This document shows positions 52,829-62,440 of a stretch of 64,000 bases of DNA, piece by piece. Where the stretch lies: positions 23,003 to 87,002 of the forward strand of contig JAVSLW010000029.1 of NCBI GenBank assembly GCA_039666455.1. Direction: 5' to 3'. A program made the translations under genes and the position numbers. Source of the stretch: Methanobacterium sp. (GTDB taxonomy: Archaea; Methanobacteriota; Methanobacteria; Methanobacteriales; Methanobacteriaceae). Each line of letters begins with the position of its first letter. Positions within the stretch are counted from its first letter, which is position 1. A model generated the notes under the pieces. The model had not been told where the DNA came from. It ran no database searches and saw only the letters and a list, made by a program, of their open reading frames with translations.

Positions 52829-53123
52829 TGCTAATCCCATTATATACTACTGTTTTTTTGTTAATCTTAAAATAAATAAGAATAACGTGTGTTTCAAGGT
52901 TTCAGAGTTCACAACAAAGTCACAAAAGATAACAGAATCTTTTATTAACCAGGGAACAGATATAATAACCCTTGAAATGATTATAAGTGAAATAGAAAGA
53001 AAAGGTATTGCAAAAATTGTAGATGAGTTTTGTGATAGTTTTGAAGCAAGGAGTTTAGTAGATTTGAAAAATAACAATTTTTGTTTTGAAATAATTGATT
53101 TAAAAGAATTTATCCCATTATAA
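52779..53123 (+). CDS. PIN-domain-like protein, possibly truncated
   Basis: About 114 residues. The segment LYDANPIIYYCFFV resembles the first acidic motif of PIN nucleases, and IITLEMIISEIERKGIAKIV resembles the second. A third acidic motif near the end is unclear (EIIDLKEF), and the protein is short for the family. It overlaps the upstream gene by 50 nt. ATG 52788 is an alternative start, and none of the starts has a clear ribosome binding site. Toxin function is only inferred. Confidence 0.45.
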   Translation: MIKMTVQLPTCLQALYDANPIIYYCFFVNLKINKNNVCFKVSEFTTKSQKITESFINQGTDIITLEMIISEIERKGIAKIVDEFCDSFEARSLVDLKNNNFCFEIIDLKEFIPL

Positions 53124-53231
53124 CATTTGGTTTTACGCTAAAATTTTGATTTCATAATTATTTATACACCAGATATTGATCTTTTGCGCCATGAAATTAT
53201 ATGTTTTTAAAAAATAAAGGATATATTTCAG

Positions 53232-53864
53232 TTATTTACATTTTAACCATGCTTCCAGCCTGTTATTTACTTCATCCCAGTTTACTATGTTCCAGAAGGC
53301 TTCCACAAAGTCTGGTCGAACATTTTTATAATCTAAGTAGTAAGCATGTTCCCAAACGTCCAGTACCATTAATGGAGGCCATTTAGGTACTAAATTCACA
53401 TTGTGTTTTTCAAATTGAAGAATAAATAGCCTATCAGTGCTCTTACAAAGAGCAATCACTGCCCATCCAGAGCCCTCAGTGCTTATTGCTGCCTGTGAAA
53501 ATTCTTTTTTAAACCTTTCAAAATTTTTAAAATCTTTTTTTATGTATTCAGCAATTTTTCCTGTTGGTTCGCCACCGTTTTCATCTGCAGGACCCATGTT
53601 ATTCCAAAAAAGGGTGTGCAGCTGATGCCCGGCTACATTAAATGACAGTTCCTTTGCCTTAGCTTTAATATCAAAGTCTGCTCCTTTTTCCCTTGATTCA
53701 TCGAACAGTTTTAAAATTCCGTTTGCTGCATCCACATAGGCTTGATGGTGTTTATCATGATGTATTGTTAACTGCTCTTTTGAAATATGCGGTTTTAAAG
53801 CATCATAGCCATAAGGAAGTGGCGGTAGTTCATAATATTTTTTTTCCATATTAAACTCCTCCAT
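53232..53864 (-). CDS. sod: Superoxide dismutase (Fe/Mn type)
   Basis: 210 residues. The metal ligands are visible in order: His in LTIHHDKHHQAYVDAAN, His in VAGHQLHTLFWNN, then Asp and His in LDVWEHAYYLDY. Archaeal family members usually hold iron. GGAGG precedes the start. It is the last gene of an oxygen-defence run, 12 nt after the peroxiredoxin gene. Confidence 0.94.
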   Translation of the reverse strand: MEEFNMEKKYYELPPLPYGYDALKPHISKEQLTIHHDKHHQAYVDAANGILKLFDESREKGADFDIKAKAKELSFNVAGHQLHTLFWNNMGPADENGGEPTGKIAEYIKKDFKNFERFKKEFSQAAISTEGSGWAVIALCKSTDRLFILQFEKHNVNLVPKWPPLMVLDVWEHAYYLDYKNVRPDFVEAFWNIVNWDEVNNRLEAWLKCK

Positions 53865-53876
53865 TATTTACTTTTT

Positions 53877-54626
53877 TTAAATTTCTCTCCATTTTGATGT
53901 TTTGAATTTTTTAAACCATGGTTTATGGCAGAGCCACCAATCAACACACTGATATTCACCAGTTTCTGCATCTTTAAGCCTTTTTTTAATTGTTTCTTCG
54001 TCCTGTGCTGGTGGAATAATAACATTGCTTCCAAAGAATCTGTTTCTCGGCCATTCTGCAGGCATGGCCACCCCTTCATCATCTGCAACCCTTAAACCTT
54101 CAACAGCCCTTAAAACTTCTTCCACACTTCTTCCAAGCTCCTGAGGGTAATATATTATTGTTCTAATGATCCCCTCTGGATCAACAATGAAAACTGCTCT
54201 TACTGTACTGGATCCCTTTGCTGGATGAACCAGACCAAGTTTAGCTGCTATTTCGCCTGTATCTGCTATTACCGGGAAGTCTATCCTTACATTGAATTTT
54301 TCCTTTATCCATTCTATCCATTTATGATGGGAAAACACCTGATCAATGCTTAGACCGATTAATTCACATTTTAATATCTTGAAATTGATGTAATTTCTTT
54401 GAAATTCCATGAACTCAGTGGTACATACTGGAGTGAAATCTGCAGGATGGCTGAATAAAACAAACCATTTACCTTTAAATTCCTTAGGAAGTTTCATAAT
54501 ACCTCTTGTTGTTTTTACATTTTTAATTTTTGGAAAGGGGTCACCTATTAAGGGTATTCCACCAGTTACTCCTTCATCAACCTTTTTAGTCTTCCTTACT
54601 TCATATATTTTCACTTTGCTGGACAT
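53877..54626 (-). CDS. Peroxiredoxin (1-Cys/Prx6-like, AhpC-TSA)
   Basis: 249 residues. The peroxidatic Cys is in FSHPADFTPVCTTEFMEF. The long C-terminal domain with RNRFFGSNVIIPP fits archaeal Prx6-type decamers. A further Cys pair near the end (YQCVDWWLCHKPWF) is a common feature of this group. About 25 extra N-terminal residues (VRKTKKVDEGVTGG) precede the thioredoxin fold. AAAGGAGG precedes the ATG. Confidence 0.9.
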   Translation of the reverse strand: MSSKVKIYEVRKTKKVDEGVTGGIPLIGDPFPKIKNVKTTRGIMKLPKEFKGKWFVLFSHPADFTPVCTTEFMEFQRNYINFKILKCELIGLSIDQVFSHHKWIEWIKEKFNVRIDFPVIADTGEIAAKLGLVHPAKGSSTVRAVFIVDPEGIIRTIIYYPQELGRSVEEVLRAVEGLRVADDEGVAMPAEWPRNRFFGSNVIIPPAQDEETIKKRLKDAETGEYQCVDWWLCHKPWFKKFKTSKWREI

Positions 54627-54733
54627 AAAAAAACCTCCTTTCTAAGAGACGTTTCATTATTATTTTATTATTCATATTAAATAATAATTTTGCTTATATT
54701 GTATTATATCATATTAAAAGTAAAAATAAATGG

Positions 54734-55249
54734 TTATTCTTCCTTTGACGCTGGTGGAGTGAATACTCTCTGCCCTAATTCACTGTCAAGCATGAACAAA
54801 CCGCTTTTTGAGTCTCCTGTAAGTTTAACTCTCTGTAAAACTCTGTTTGCTGACTCTTCCTCCTCAACCTGCTCTGCTACAAACCACTGGAGGAAGTTAC
54901 CTGTTGCATGATCGCTTTTTGAAATCGATAGATCAACAAGATCGTTGATTAAGCCTGTGACTTTCTGTTCATGTGCATAAACATGTTCAAATACAGCTAA
55001 GGGAGATTCCCATTCTATCTGGGGCTTTTCTATAGCAGATAATGTTACTCTCCCCCCTCTTTGAACTATGTAGTCATAGAATTTCATTGCATGGAATAAT
55101 TCTTCCTGTACCTGTGCCCGCATCCATTTTGAAAATCCATTGAGGTCAACAGATTCAAAATAGGCCTCCATCGACAGGTATAAATATGCAGAATATAGTT
55201 CTGCATTCAATTGCAGATTCAAAGCTTTTAAAACCGATTTTTTTAACAT
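54734..55249 (-). CDS. ftn: Ferritin
   Basis: A 171-residue four-helix-bundle iron store. Ferroxidase-site residues are seen in the helices: ELYSAYLYLSMEAYFE, QVQEELFHAMKFYDYI and VAEQVEEEESANRVLQ. The C-terminal short helix is followed by a polar end. It lies between the F420H2 oxidase and peroxiredoxin genes and would hold iron in a redox-safe form. Confidence 0.92.
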   Translation of the reverse strand: MLKKSVLKALNLQLNAELYSAYLYLSMEAYFESVDLNGFSKWMRAQVQEELFHAMKFYDYIVQRGGRVTLSAIEKPQIEWESPLAVFEHVYAHEQKVTGLINDLVDLSISKSDHATGNFLQWFVAEQVEEEESANRVLQRVKLTGDSKSGLFMLDSELGQRVFTPPASKEE

Positions 55250-55261
55250 TTTATCACTCTA

Positions 55262-56443
55262 CTAAATCAACTCATGCTCTCTATGCTTTTTTATTATCTC
55301 TTTAGCCAGTTCATCTACCCTTCTAAAGTCATCATCCTTTGGAAATCCTTTAATGATAACAGGATCAAGTAGTTCAGCCTTCACATTAGTCAAAATTCCT
55401 TTAAGCAGTTCTACTGTCCTTCCACCCCATCCAAAAGAACCTATTATTGAAACAAACTTCAATTTAGGTTTTAAAGCGTTTACAAGATATGCAGCGTAAA
55501 CTGCACTGGGGTGAGGCCCGGTTAGAACTGTTGGAGTGGCAAGTACCAGTGTTGATGCATCTACCAAACTCAAAGCTAACTCTCCTGTATCTGATACAGT
55601 TAAATTGAAGGGTTTTACTGTTATTCCATTTTGAATCAGTAAATCTACAAGGTAATCAACTATTTCTTTTGTACTTCCATGCATTGATACATAGGGTATT
55701 ATAACTTCATTTTTGGTCCTATCTGATATCCAGTTCCTGTAAGCTTCAAAAATAGTTTCTGGATTGTTATATACAGGCCCGTGGCTTGGTGCTACCATAT
55801 CAATGTCCAGTGCACTGATTTTTTCCATGTTTTTTTTGATAAACATTCTAAATGGCATCATTATTTCTGCGTAATACCTTTTTGCAGCTCTATACGCCAT
55901 ATGTTCATCTCTTACAAATATATCACTTGTTGCAAGATGTGAACCAAAGAAATCGCAGCTAAAAAGAATTCTGTCTTCTACAAGGTATGTTACAATGGTT
56001 TCTGGCCAGTGCACCCATGGAGTATATATGAATTTGAGTGTCTTATTTCCAAGAGATACGGTTTCTCCATCTTCAACTGTAACGAATTTTTCATCTTCTA
56101 TAAGAAGAAGGTCTTTAAGGAACTCTTTACATTTTGGAGATGTTAAAACCTTTGAATCAGGGTAGATTTCAAGTACTTGAGGTATTAGTCCAGAATGATC
56201 CTGTTCTGCATGATGAGAAACTATGTAATCTATTTTAAGGTTAGTTTTTGAAATGTTATTTAAAAAATCGCTTTTTTTACTTGGATCAGCTGTATCAATG
56301 AGGGCAGTTTTTTCACTCCCCTGTACAATATAGGAATTATAGCTTGTTCCATCAGGAAGAGGGATTATTTCATCAAATAATCTTCTATCCCAATCCGGTA
56401 CTCCAGTAAAATAAATTCCGGGCTTAATTATCCTTGAAACCAT
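55262..56443 (-). CDS. fprA: F420H2 oxidase (flavodiiron protein FprA)
   Basis: About 393 residues. The N-terminal beta-lactamase-like diiron domain has HHAEQDHSGLIPQV, the His in YTPWVHWPETIVTYL, the Asp in LFSCDFFGSH and the His in VAPSHGPVY. A C-terminal flavodoxin domain follows (VSMHGSTKEIVDYLVDLL). In methanogens this enzyme reduces O2 to water with F420H2. ATG 56443 follows GGTGGA and lies 1 nt after the stop of a rubredoxin gene, with which it is clearly co-transcribed. Confidence 0.93.
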   Translation of the reverse strand: MVSRIIKPGIYFTGVPDWDRRLFDEIIPLPDGTSYNSYIVQGSEKTALIDTADPSKKSDFLNNISKTNLKIDYIVSHHAEQDHSGLIPQVLEIYPDSKVLTSPKCKEFLKDLLLIEDEKFVTVEDGETVSLGNKTLKFIYTPWVHWPETIVTYLVEDRILFSCDFFGSHLATSDIFVRDEHMAYRAAKRYYAEIMMPFRMFIKKNMEKISALDIDMVAPSHGPVYNNPETIFEAYRNWISDRTKNEVIIPYVSMHGSTKEIVDYLVDLLIQNGITVKPFNLTVSDTGELALSLVDASTLVLATPTVLTGPHPSAVYAAYLVNALKPKLKFVSIIGSFGWGGRTVELLKGILTNVKAELLDPVIIKGFPKDDDFRRVDELAKEIIKKHREHELI

Positions 56444-56444
56444 T

Positions 56445-56606
56445 TTAATCCACCGGTTCAAATTGATCTTTTCCTACCCCGCACATTGGGCATACCCATT
56501 CATCAGGTAGGTCTTCAAATGGAGTGCCTGGTTCAATTCCAGATAATGGATCTCCTTCTTCTGGATCGTATATGTAACCACAAACTGTACAAATGTACTT
56601 GTCCAT
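56445..56606 (-). CDS. rub: Rubredoxin
   Basis: A 53-residue canonical rubredoxin. The two iron-binding pairs are YICTVCGYIYD and WVCPMCGVGKD, with the acidic EEGDPLSGIEPGTPFEDLPD between them. CTGGAGG precedes the ATG. It ends 1 nt before the FprA start, so it is the likely electron carrier for the oxidase or for peroxide reduction. Confidence 0.93.
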   Translation of the reverse strand: MDKYICTVCGYIYDPEEGDPLSGIEPGTPFEDLPDEWVCPMCGVGKDQFEPVD

Positions 56607-56679
56607 GTTTAAACCTCCAGTTTAATTGAATCTCAATTTATATTATAGATTTTCCATGAATCTAATTTTACAATCGCCT

Positions 56680-56874
56680 TCATGATGCATAAATAGGGAT
56701 GAGTGAAGGTGTATCCTTTACTCTAAACCTGATTTTACCAGCGCCGCAGCTTGGACAACGCCATAAGTCAGGTAGATCTTCAAATGGAGTACCTGGTGCT
56801 ACTTTTTTTCGAGGTTCACCTTTTTCAGGGTCGTATATGTATCCACAAACACTGCAATAATACCTTTTTAGCAT
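56680..56874 (-). CDS. Rubredoxin with C-terminal extension
   Basis: 64 residues. CSVCGYIYD and WRCPSCGAGK bind the iron. The insert KGEPRKKVAPGTPFEDLPDL is more basic than in the neighbouring rubredoxin, and about 12 extra residues end the protein (DTPSLIPIYAS). AGGTGAAACCC precedes ATG 56874; the upstream GTG is part of that site. It is the first gene of the oxygen-defence run. Confidence 0.9.
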   Translation of the reverse strand: MLKRYYCSVCGYIYDPEKGEPRKKVAPGTPFEDLPDLWRCPSCGAGKIRFRVKDTPSLIPIYAS

Positions 56875-57045
56875 GGGTTTCACCTATCTTATATTTTAAG
56901 ATTTTTCAAGTTTTATTAACTTTATTTTGTATTTCTATATTAATAAATCTTGCAGAACTTGCAGGTTAAGGTGCCAGATACATCCCACTTTTTTCTGATT
57001 TTGAATTACTGAACACCCACTAAATAAATAGAAAAAAAGAAATTG

Positions 57046-57441
57046 TTATTTAACCAGTAATACTGGAGATTCAACTGTTTTTAAAACTTTTTCAGCGACA
57101 CTTCCAAGCAATAATTTTTCCAGTCCCTTTTTACTATGGGTTCCAATAACTACAAGGTCTGGATCCATTCTCCGGATAATTGTAATCAGATCTTTAGCAG
57201 GAGTTCCAAAAACAAGTATTTCATCAACGATAACTCCCTCTTTTTTTGCTTTCAAACTAAGGTTTTTCAAAATGCTTTTTCCTTCTTCTTCAAGAACTTC
57301 ATAGGGATAAATCAGCTTTTCATCAATTACATAGGCCCCAATTATCCGGGCATCATATTTAGCTGCAATAGAAATTGCAGCATCTTCTGCTTTTTGAGCG
57401 AATTTTGAGCCATCTGTTGGGACCAGTATAGTCTTAAACAT
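57046..57441 (-). CDS. Universal stress protein (UspA family)
   Basis: 131 residues. The ATP-binding Usp pattern is seen as IGTHSKKGLEKLLLGSVAEKV near the end, with TILVPTDGSKFAQKAEDAAI at the start. It is a single domain, located between the rubredoxin and flavin-reductase genes on the same strand. Its role in stress is inferred from family and context. Confidence 0.88.
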   Translation of the reverse strand: MFKTILVPTDGSKFAQKAEDAAISIAAKYDARIIGAYVIDEKLIYPYEVLEEEGKSILKNLSLKAKKEGVIVDEILVFGTPAKDLITIIRRMDPDLVVIGTHSKKGLEKLLLGSVAEKVLKTVESPVLLVK

Positions 57442-57471
57442 TTATTCCATTCCTTTAAAATATTAAGGCTA

Positions 57472-58023
57472 TTATTCAACTTTTTTTAAATGATCTCCAA
57501 CAACAAAATTTATGCCTCCTAAATGTAGAACTGGTTTTATGTTTTCTACATCAAGAAGACCTTCTTTAATAGCATTTTTCAAAACTTCAGTATGCAATAC
57601 TTCCCCTACTATTATGTCGTGATCCCCTGCCTTTTTAATCCAGTGAACTTTGCATTCAATGGATGCAATGCACTCACCTATTTTTGGTGGTGAGACTTTC
57701 CGGGAAGATATCTGAGTTAAACCTGCTTTTTCAATTTCGTTTACATCCCTTGGAAACCCCTCTCCCGTTATCCACAATTCTTTCAGTATATTTTCATTAG
57801 GAATATTAGCCACAAATTCGCCGGTTTCTTCAATATTTTTGTAGGTGTGGTGTGTATTAACTGATGCAAAAGCTATTAAAGGCGGATTAATCGAAACAGG
57901 CATTGTAAAAGAAAAAGGAGCGGCATTAACTTTTCCATTACTATCTACGGTGGTTACAATAATTGTGGGGCGGGGAGCCAGTATCCGGTATGCATTTTCA
58001 TTTTTTATTTCTTCAAAAACCAT
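57472..58023 (-). CDS. Flavin reductase-like FMN-binding protein (flavoredoxin type)
   Basis: 183 residues with the split-barrel fold: YRILAPRPTIIVTTVDSNG, APFSFTMPVSINPPLIAFAS (FMN-binding strand) and TGEFVANIPNENIL. Methanogen members can pass electrons between flavins and iron-sulfur or F420 partners. It lies 30 nt upstream of the Usp gene. The substrate is unassigned. Confidence 0.85.
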   Translation of the reverse strand: MVFEEIKNENAYRILAPRPTIIVTTVDSNGKVNAAPFSFTMPVSINPPLIAFASVNTHHTYKNIEETGEFVANIPNENILKELWITGEGFPRDVNEIEKAGLTQISSRKVSPPKIGECIASIECKVHWIKKAGDHDIIVGEVLHTEVLKNAIKEGLLDVENIKPVLHLGGINFVVGDHLKKVE

Positions 58024-58074
58024 TTGATCACCTCGCTAAACTAATCTTACTATTTATTATGTAAATTCAATGAT

Positions 58075-59781
58075 TTAATTATTTTGAATCAGATATTCTG
58101 CTTTATACTCTTCCAGAAATATAGCGCTGACTTTTTGAGGATCGCCATCTTCTACAAGCTTTCCATCGTCCATCATTAAAACTCTATTAGCCACTTCCCT
58201 TACAAAATCCATATGGTGACTTACCATTAAAATAGTAGTGTTAAATTCTTTATTAATACGTTTAAGGGAGTTTGAAACTATTCTAAGAGTTATGGGGTCA
58301 AGATCTCCAAACGGCTCATCCAGAATCAGTACCTCTGGATTGGATGTTAAAACAAGTGCTAATGTAGCCCTGACTTTTTGTCCACCAGATAATTCATAAG
58401 ATTTTCTGTCCAATATTTCTATCGGTAAATCAAGTGCCTTGAACACAGGTTCTGCATATTTTTTTACCTCTTTGTCCGGGAATTTAGGAAATAGAGTTTC
58501 TAAAATTCCTGATGAAAGACCAATTTTTTCTAACTGGATCTTAGCCTCATTTTCTGGAAGGTCTGTAAGTTGATAAAGAATATCCAGTATTTTATCACTG
58601 ACTCCTAATTCTTCAGCCTTTTTACGTGTTTTTGAAAGTACATTTTCGTTTTTTACACCTAATCTGGAGGCTATCTGATCTTTTACAGTTGCATGATGTG
58701 TCAGTGAAAATTCCTGGTGCATGAACCCCATCTTTCGTCTTATCTCCATTCTTTCAAGTCCAGGATTCTGCATGTTAACCCATTTATCATTTAATTTAAA
58801 GCAGACATTTCCAGAGTCTGGAAAGTCAAGTCCTGCTATCATACGCAATAAAACCGTTTTTCCAGCTCCACTTGGCCCTATTAAAGATACAATTTCTCCT
58901 TTCTTTATATCAAGATTAATGTCCTTAATCTGGAGTGTGTTTCCGCCTTTTAGAAGGAAAAATCTCTTAGAAAGATCTTCAACCTTTATTATTGAGTCTC
59001 CTATATTTTCCAGACCTGTTAAATCTTCTGCAGGTTCCATTTCTTCCCTAAATTTAGAAATTATTTTCTCTGGAGGGCCTTCATCTATTATTCTCCCATT
59101 TTTCATTAAAACTACTCTATCTGCCAGGTACTCGTGTACTTCTGGGAGGTGGGAGACCAGGACAACTGTAACACCAAGCTCCCTCTTAATATTTTTTATA
59201 GCATCTAAAATTTCCTGTTTGGTTTTAGGACATGACATAGTGGCAGGTTCATCAAGCAGTAACACTTTAGGTTGTTTTGCAAGTTGTCTTGCCATTATGA
59301 GTCTTTGTTTTTCCCCTCCGCTAAGCACTGGTGCATAATGGTCTGCCTTGTGATCCAGACACACAACTTTAAGTATTTCAAGCGCCTGTTCTTCAAATTC
59401 TGCACGAGCATCTTCAAAATCCTGCAGTGATTCATCACCATATTTAACGCCAGATAATTTTCTTATCACGTTCTGGAGGCTTGTTTCTCCCCATAAACCA
59501 AACGACCTTTGAAGATGGATTGCTGTTTCTTTTTTAAGTTTTGAAAAACAGTGAGGAGTTGAATCAGGTTTCACTTCAATACTGTCAAGAATTATATGGC
59601 CTTCGTCAAAGGGTTCAACACCCCTAATTATCCTTAATAGTGTACTTTTCCCTGATCCGCTTATTCCTATTATTCCAAGGATTTCACCATCCTTAACCTG
59701 GAGGTTAACATTATTTAAAGCCTCTATTTTTTCTCCGCTATCTATTTGAAAAGTTTTAGATAAATTTTTGATTTCTATCAT
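58075..59781 (-). CDS. atwA: Methyl-coenzyme M reductase component A2 (ATP-binding)
   Basis: 568 residues with two ABC ATPase domains in one chain. The first has IGISGSGKSTLLRII and LSGGEKQRLIMARQL; the second has IGPSGAGKTVLLRMIAG and LSGGQKVRATLALVLTS with Walker B EVLILDEPFGDLDP. The pairing with inserts of about 100 residues is specific to AtwA. AtwA uses ATP in reductive activation of MCR. There are no membrane components next to it, as expected. Confidence 0.92.
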   Translation of the reverse strand: MIEIKNLSKTFQIDSGEKIEALNNVNLQVKDGEILGIIGISGSGKSTLLRIIRGVEPFDEGHIILDSIEVKPDSTPHCFSKLKKETAIHLQRSFGLWGETSLQNVIRKLSGVKYGDESLQDFEDARAEFEEQALEILKVVCLDHKADHYAPVLSGGEKQRLIMARQLAKQPKVLLLDEPATMSCPKTKQEILDAIKNIKRELGVTVVLVSHLPEVHEYLADRVVLMKNGRIIDEGPPEKIISKFREEMEPAEDLTGLENIGDSIIKVEDLSKRFFLLKGGNTLQIKDINLDIKKGEIVSLIGPSGAGKTVLLRMIAGLDFPDSGNVCFKLNDKWVNMQNPGLERMEIRRKMGFMHQEFSLTHHATVKDQIASRLGVKNENVLSKTRKKAEELGVSDKILDILYQLTDLPENEAKIQLEKIGLSSGILETLFPKFPDKEVKKYAEPVFKALDLPIEILDRKSYELSGGQKVRATLALVLTSNPEVLILDEPFGDLDPITLRIVSNSLKRINKEFNTTILMVSHHMDFVREVANRVLMMDDGKLVEDGDPQKVSAIFLEEYKAEYLIQNN

Positions 59782-60053
59782 CCATAATCACCATTATTAA
59801 AAAAACATGACCTTAATACGTGTAATAGTAGTATGTACCTGAATTATAATAGTTTTTCTATACTAACTGGATTTTAATGTGATGATTAAAAAGAGGATAT
59901 CCAGCTATAGATTAATCAATGTATTAGTAATAAAAAAATGCTAATTTTGACATAATTTGCAAGTGTATAGCGAAGTTTTTTAAAATTCAATCAGGCATAG
60001 GAGAAGACCATACGAATTTTTCAAAAAAGTTAAATACTTAGTAAAAAATTTTT

Positions 60054-60473
60054 TTACATGTTTTCTGCTTTTATTTCTTTTATTAATTTCAGTATAACTT
60101 CTTCTGTTTCTTCACTTAAAACTTCTTCTGCTTTAGGAAAAAGCCTGGTTTCTTCACGTTTAACATGCTTTAAAAATAAATCGTTAAGTTCTTTTAGATT
60201 CATCATCCAGTCTTTATCGCCCTGGGCATTGTCCAGATACATAAGCTTGTTCCACATAAATTCGTGTTCATATTTATTTTTTTTAGTCATTTCTTCGTCT
60301 ACAAATTCCATTGCAGAGTAGAGAAAATTTTCTTCACTGGTCATATGTTTCTGTAATTGTATTTTTATCTCTGGAAATTTAGAAGTGTTTCCAGTCTCAA
60401 TTATTTCTTTTAATAACTCTTTGACATTTTCATGATCTTCTCTCAAAGCTTTATACACATCTCCTTTAGCCAA
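60054..60473 (-). CDS. Hemerythrin-like protein
   Basis: 139 residues of a four-helix HHE-type domain. His and Glu ligands are spread as expected: LREDHENVKELL, QKHMTSEENFLYSAMEFV, YEHEFMWNKLMYL, and FLKHVKREETRLFPKAEEVL. It may bind O2, NO or iron. It fits the oxygen-defence theme of the neighbouring cluster but is separated from it by atwA. Confidence 0.85.
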   Translation of the reverse strand: MAKGDVYKALREDHENVKELLKEIIETGNTSKFPEIKIQLQKHMTSEENFLYSAMEFVDEEMTKKNKYEHEFMWNKLMYLDNAQGDKDWMMNLKELNDLFLKHVKREETRLFPKAEEVLSEETEEVILKLIKEIKAENM

Positions 60474-60944
60474 AAAAATACCTCCATTTAATTATAATTA
60501 TTTATTTGTTAATGAAAGTTAATATATGTTCATAAAATTTAGGCTCTGTATAAATCATTTTTAAACTTTGAAGTTCTATCAAAGTTTGCTTGATATTCAA
60601 ATAGGTGATCCCATCATACTTACAGGATTTCTACAAAGCCAAAAATTAATATTAAATATCCATCAAAACACATATACTATACAATTAACAGGATAAAATA
60701 TGATTAATTATCAATGAAGATACGTTCTTAAGTGAATGTTTAAATCCGTTTAAATTAAGTATGTATTCTATGTGCATATTTACATGTTTTAAGGCCTTAA
60801 AAGGGTGCATTTAGAATTGTAATTATAAATGTTAGATGTTATAAATATCTTGATATTGAACCATTTTTATATATTTAATTAACTAACCAATGTAATCTTT
60901 AAATAAATTGTTTTAATCAATTTTTAAAAAATATGGAGATAGAA
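60474..60944. other. Intergenic region before tfrB
   Basis: About 470 AT-rich bases with no coding frame of note. It contains the divergent promoters of the hemerythrin gene and tfrB. Confidence 0.45.
60864..60877 (+). promoter_or_regulatory. TATA box of tfrB
   Basis: TTTTTATATATTTA lies about 75 nt before the tfrB ATG, giving a predicted start near 60897. Confidence 0.45.
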
Positions 60945-62438
60945 ATGATAGAAATTAAAGTACTAAGATATGATCCACATTATGATGAAAAGGCATATTT
61001 TGAAACATATAATGTTGAAAAAACTGAAAAAATGAAGGTTTTAGATGCTTTAAACTACATAAATGAGAAATATAATGCAAATATAGCTTATAGATGCTCA
61101 TGTAGAGCTGGACAATGTGGATCATGCGCTTTAAAGGTAAATGGAGAAGTGACACTTGCTTGTAAAGCCGAAATTGAAGATAAAATGGTTGTAGAACCAC
61201 TTGACTTTGATGTTATCAAAGACCTTGTAGTAGATAGAAGCGAGATTGAAAATAAGATTAAGGAAATGCGTCTCTACTTAAAAGGAGAAGAAATATCTCA
61301 AGATAGTGAAGCATGTCTTATGGTTTTAAAACCCGAAGAATATATGGACTCCAAGAAATTAAGAAGCTGTATTGAATGTTTCTCCTGTTTATCAGCATGC
61401 CCAGTTATAAAAGAGACCGAAGAGTATGCAGGCCCATATTTTATGCGTTATATCTCCAAATTTGCACTTGATCCGCGAGATAAAGGAAATAGATCAAAAA
61501 CAGGATTTGATGAAGGGCTTTACTGCTGTACAACCTGTGGAAAATGTAAAAAGATATGTCCTAAGGAAATAAGCCCAGTAGGTGGTGCAATTGAAAAATT
61601 AAGAGAAATTTCATGCCGCGAAGGCATTGGCCCACTTCCACCTCACAAAGATGTGAAAGAACTTATAGCAAACACTGGCAGATCTGTTGAACCCCTGGGT
61701 GAAGGGTTTATTAAAGCAGTTACCAGAGAATCTAAAAAAGAAAAGCCGAATGTAGCTTTTTTTACAGGCTGCCTTGTAGATTACAGGCATCCTGAGATCG
61801 GATTTGCTCTGCTTAAAGTTTTAGAAGAGCAGGGAGTTGATGTTATGGTGCCTGAAGATCAAATTTGCTGCGGCTCCCCATTAATTAGAACTGGACAGAC
61901 AGACATTGTAGAAACTCTTATTGCTAAAAACAGGGAAGTTTTTGAAGGGTATGACACTATAATAACTGTATGTGCTGGATGTGGGGCTACATTGAAAAAT
62001 GATTACCCCAGATACGGTGTTAAATTGAATGTGGTTGATATCAGCGAATTTCTGGCAGATAATTTAAACACTGAAGATATGAATCCATTAAACATGAGAG
62101 TAACCTATCACGACCCATGTCACCTTGCAAGAAGCCAGGGAATAACCAAAGAGCCACGAAAAATTTTAAATAAAATTAAAGGTCTGGAATTTGTTGAAAT
62201 GAAAGATCCTGATAAGTGTTGTGGGGCTGGTGGTGGTGTACGTTCGGGAAAACCAGAAATAGCAGCAGCATTAGGAAAGAAAAAAGCAAAGATGATAAAG
62301 GAACTCAATGTTGATGCAGTAGTTACCATTTGTCCATTCTGCCAGAACAACATAATTGCTTCCCTAAAAGAAGAAGGTGTTGAAATTCCAGTGTTGAACA
62401 TATTACAACTTCTGGAAATGGCTTACAAAAGGGTATAA
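60945..62438 (+). CDS. tfrB: CoM/CoB thiol:fumarate reductase, iron-sulfur subunit
   Basis: About 497 residues. The N-terminal [2Fe-2S] ferredoxin domain (CSCRAGQCGSCALKV) is followed by two [4Fe-4S]-type motifs (CIECFSCLSACP; CCTTCGKCKKICP) and two HdrB-like CCG domains (DQICCGSPLI; DPCHLARSQG with KCCGAGGG). It oxidises CoM-SH and CoB-SH while TfrA reduces fumarate. ATG 60945 follows GGAGATAGAA; the ATG 12 nt upstream overlaps that site. tfrA is not in this window. Confidence 0.92.
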   Translation: MIEIKVLRYDPHYDEKAYFETYNVEKTEKMKVLDALNYINEKYNANIAYRCSCRAGQCGSCALKVNGEVTLACKAEIEDKMVVEPLDFDVIKDLVVDRSEIENKIKEMRLYLKGEEISQDSEACLMVLKPEEYMDSKKLRSCIECFSCLSACPVIKETEEYAGPYFMRYISKFALDPRDKGNRSKTGFDEGLYCCTTCGKCKKICPKEISPVGGAIEKLREISCREGIGPLPPHKDVKELIANTGRSVEPLGEGFIKAVTRESKKEKPNVAFFTGCLVDYRHPEIGFALLKVLEEQGVDVMVPEDQICCGSPLIRTGQTDIVETLIAKNREVFEGYDTIITVCAGCGATLKNDYPRYGVKLNVVDISEFLADNLNTEDMNPLNMRVTYHDPCHLARSQGITKEPRKILNKIKGLEFVEMKDPDKCCGAGGGVRSGKPEIAAALGKKKAKMIKELNVDAVVTICPFCQNNIIASLKEEGVEIPVLNILQLLEMAYKRV

Positions 62439-62440
62439 AA

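Noticed and set aside
58721..59338. 205-residue plus-strand frame inside atwA
   Set aside because: Antisense to two conserved ABC domains; no recognisable domain.
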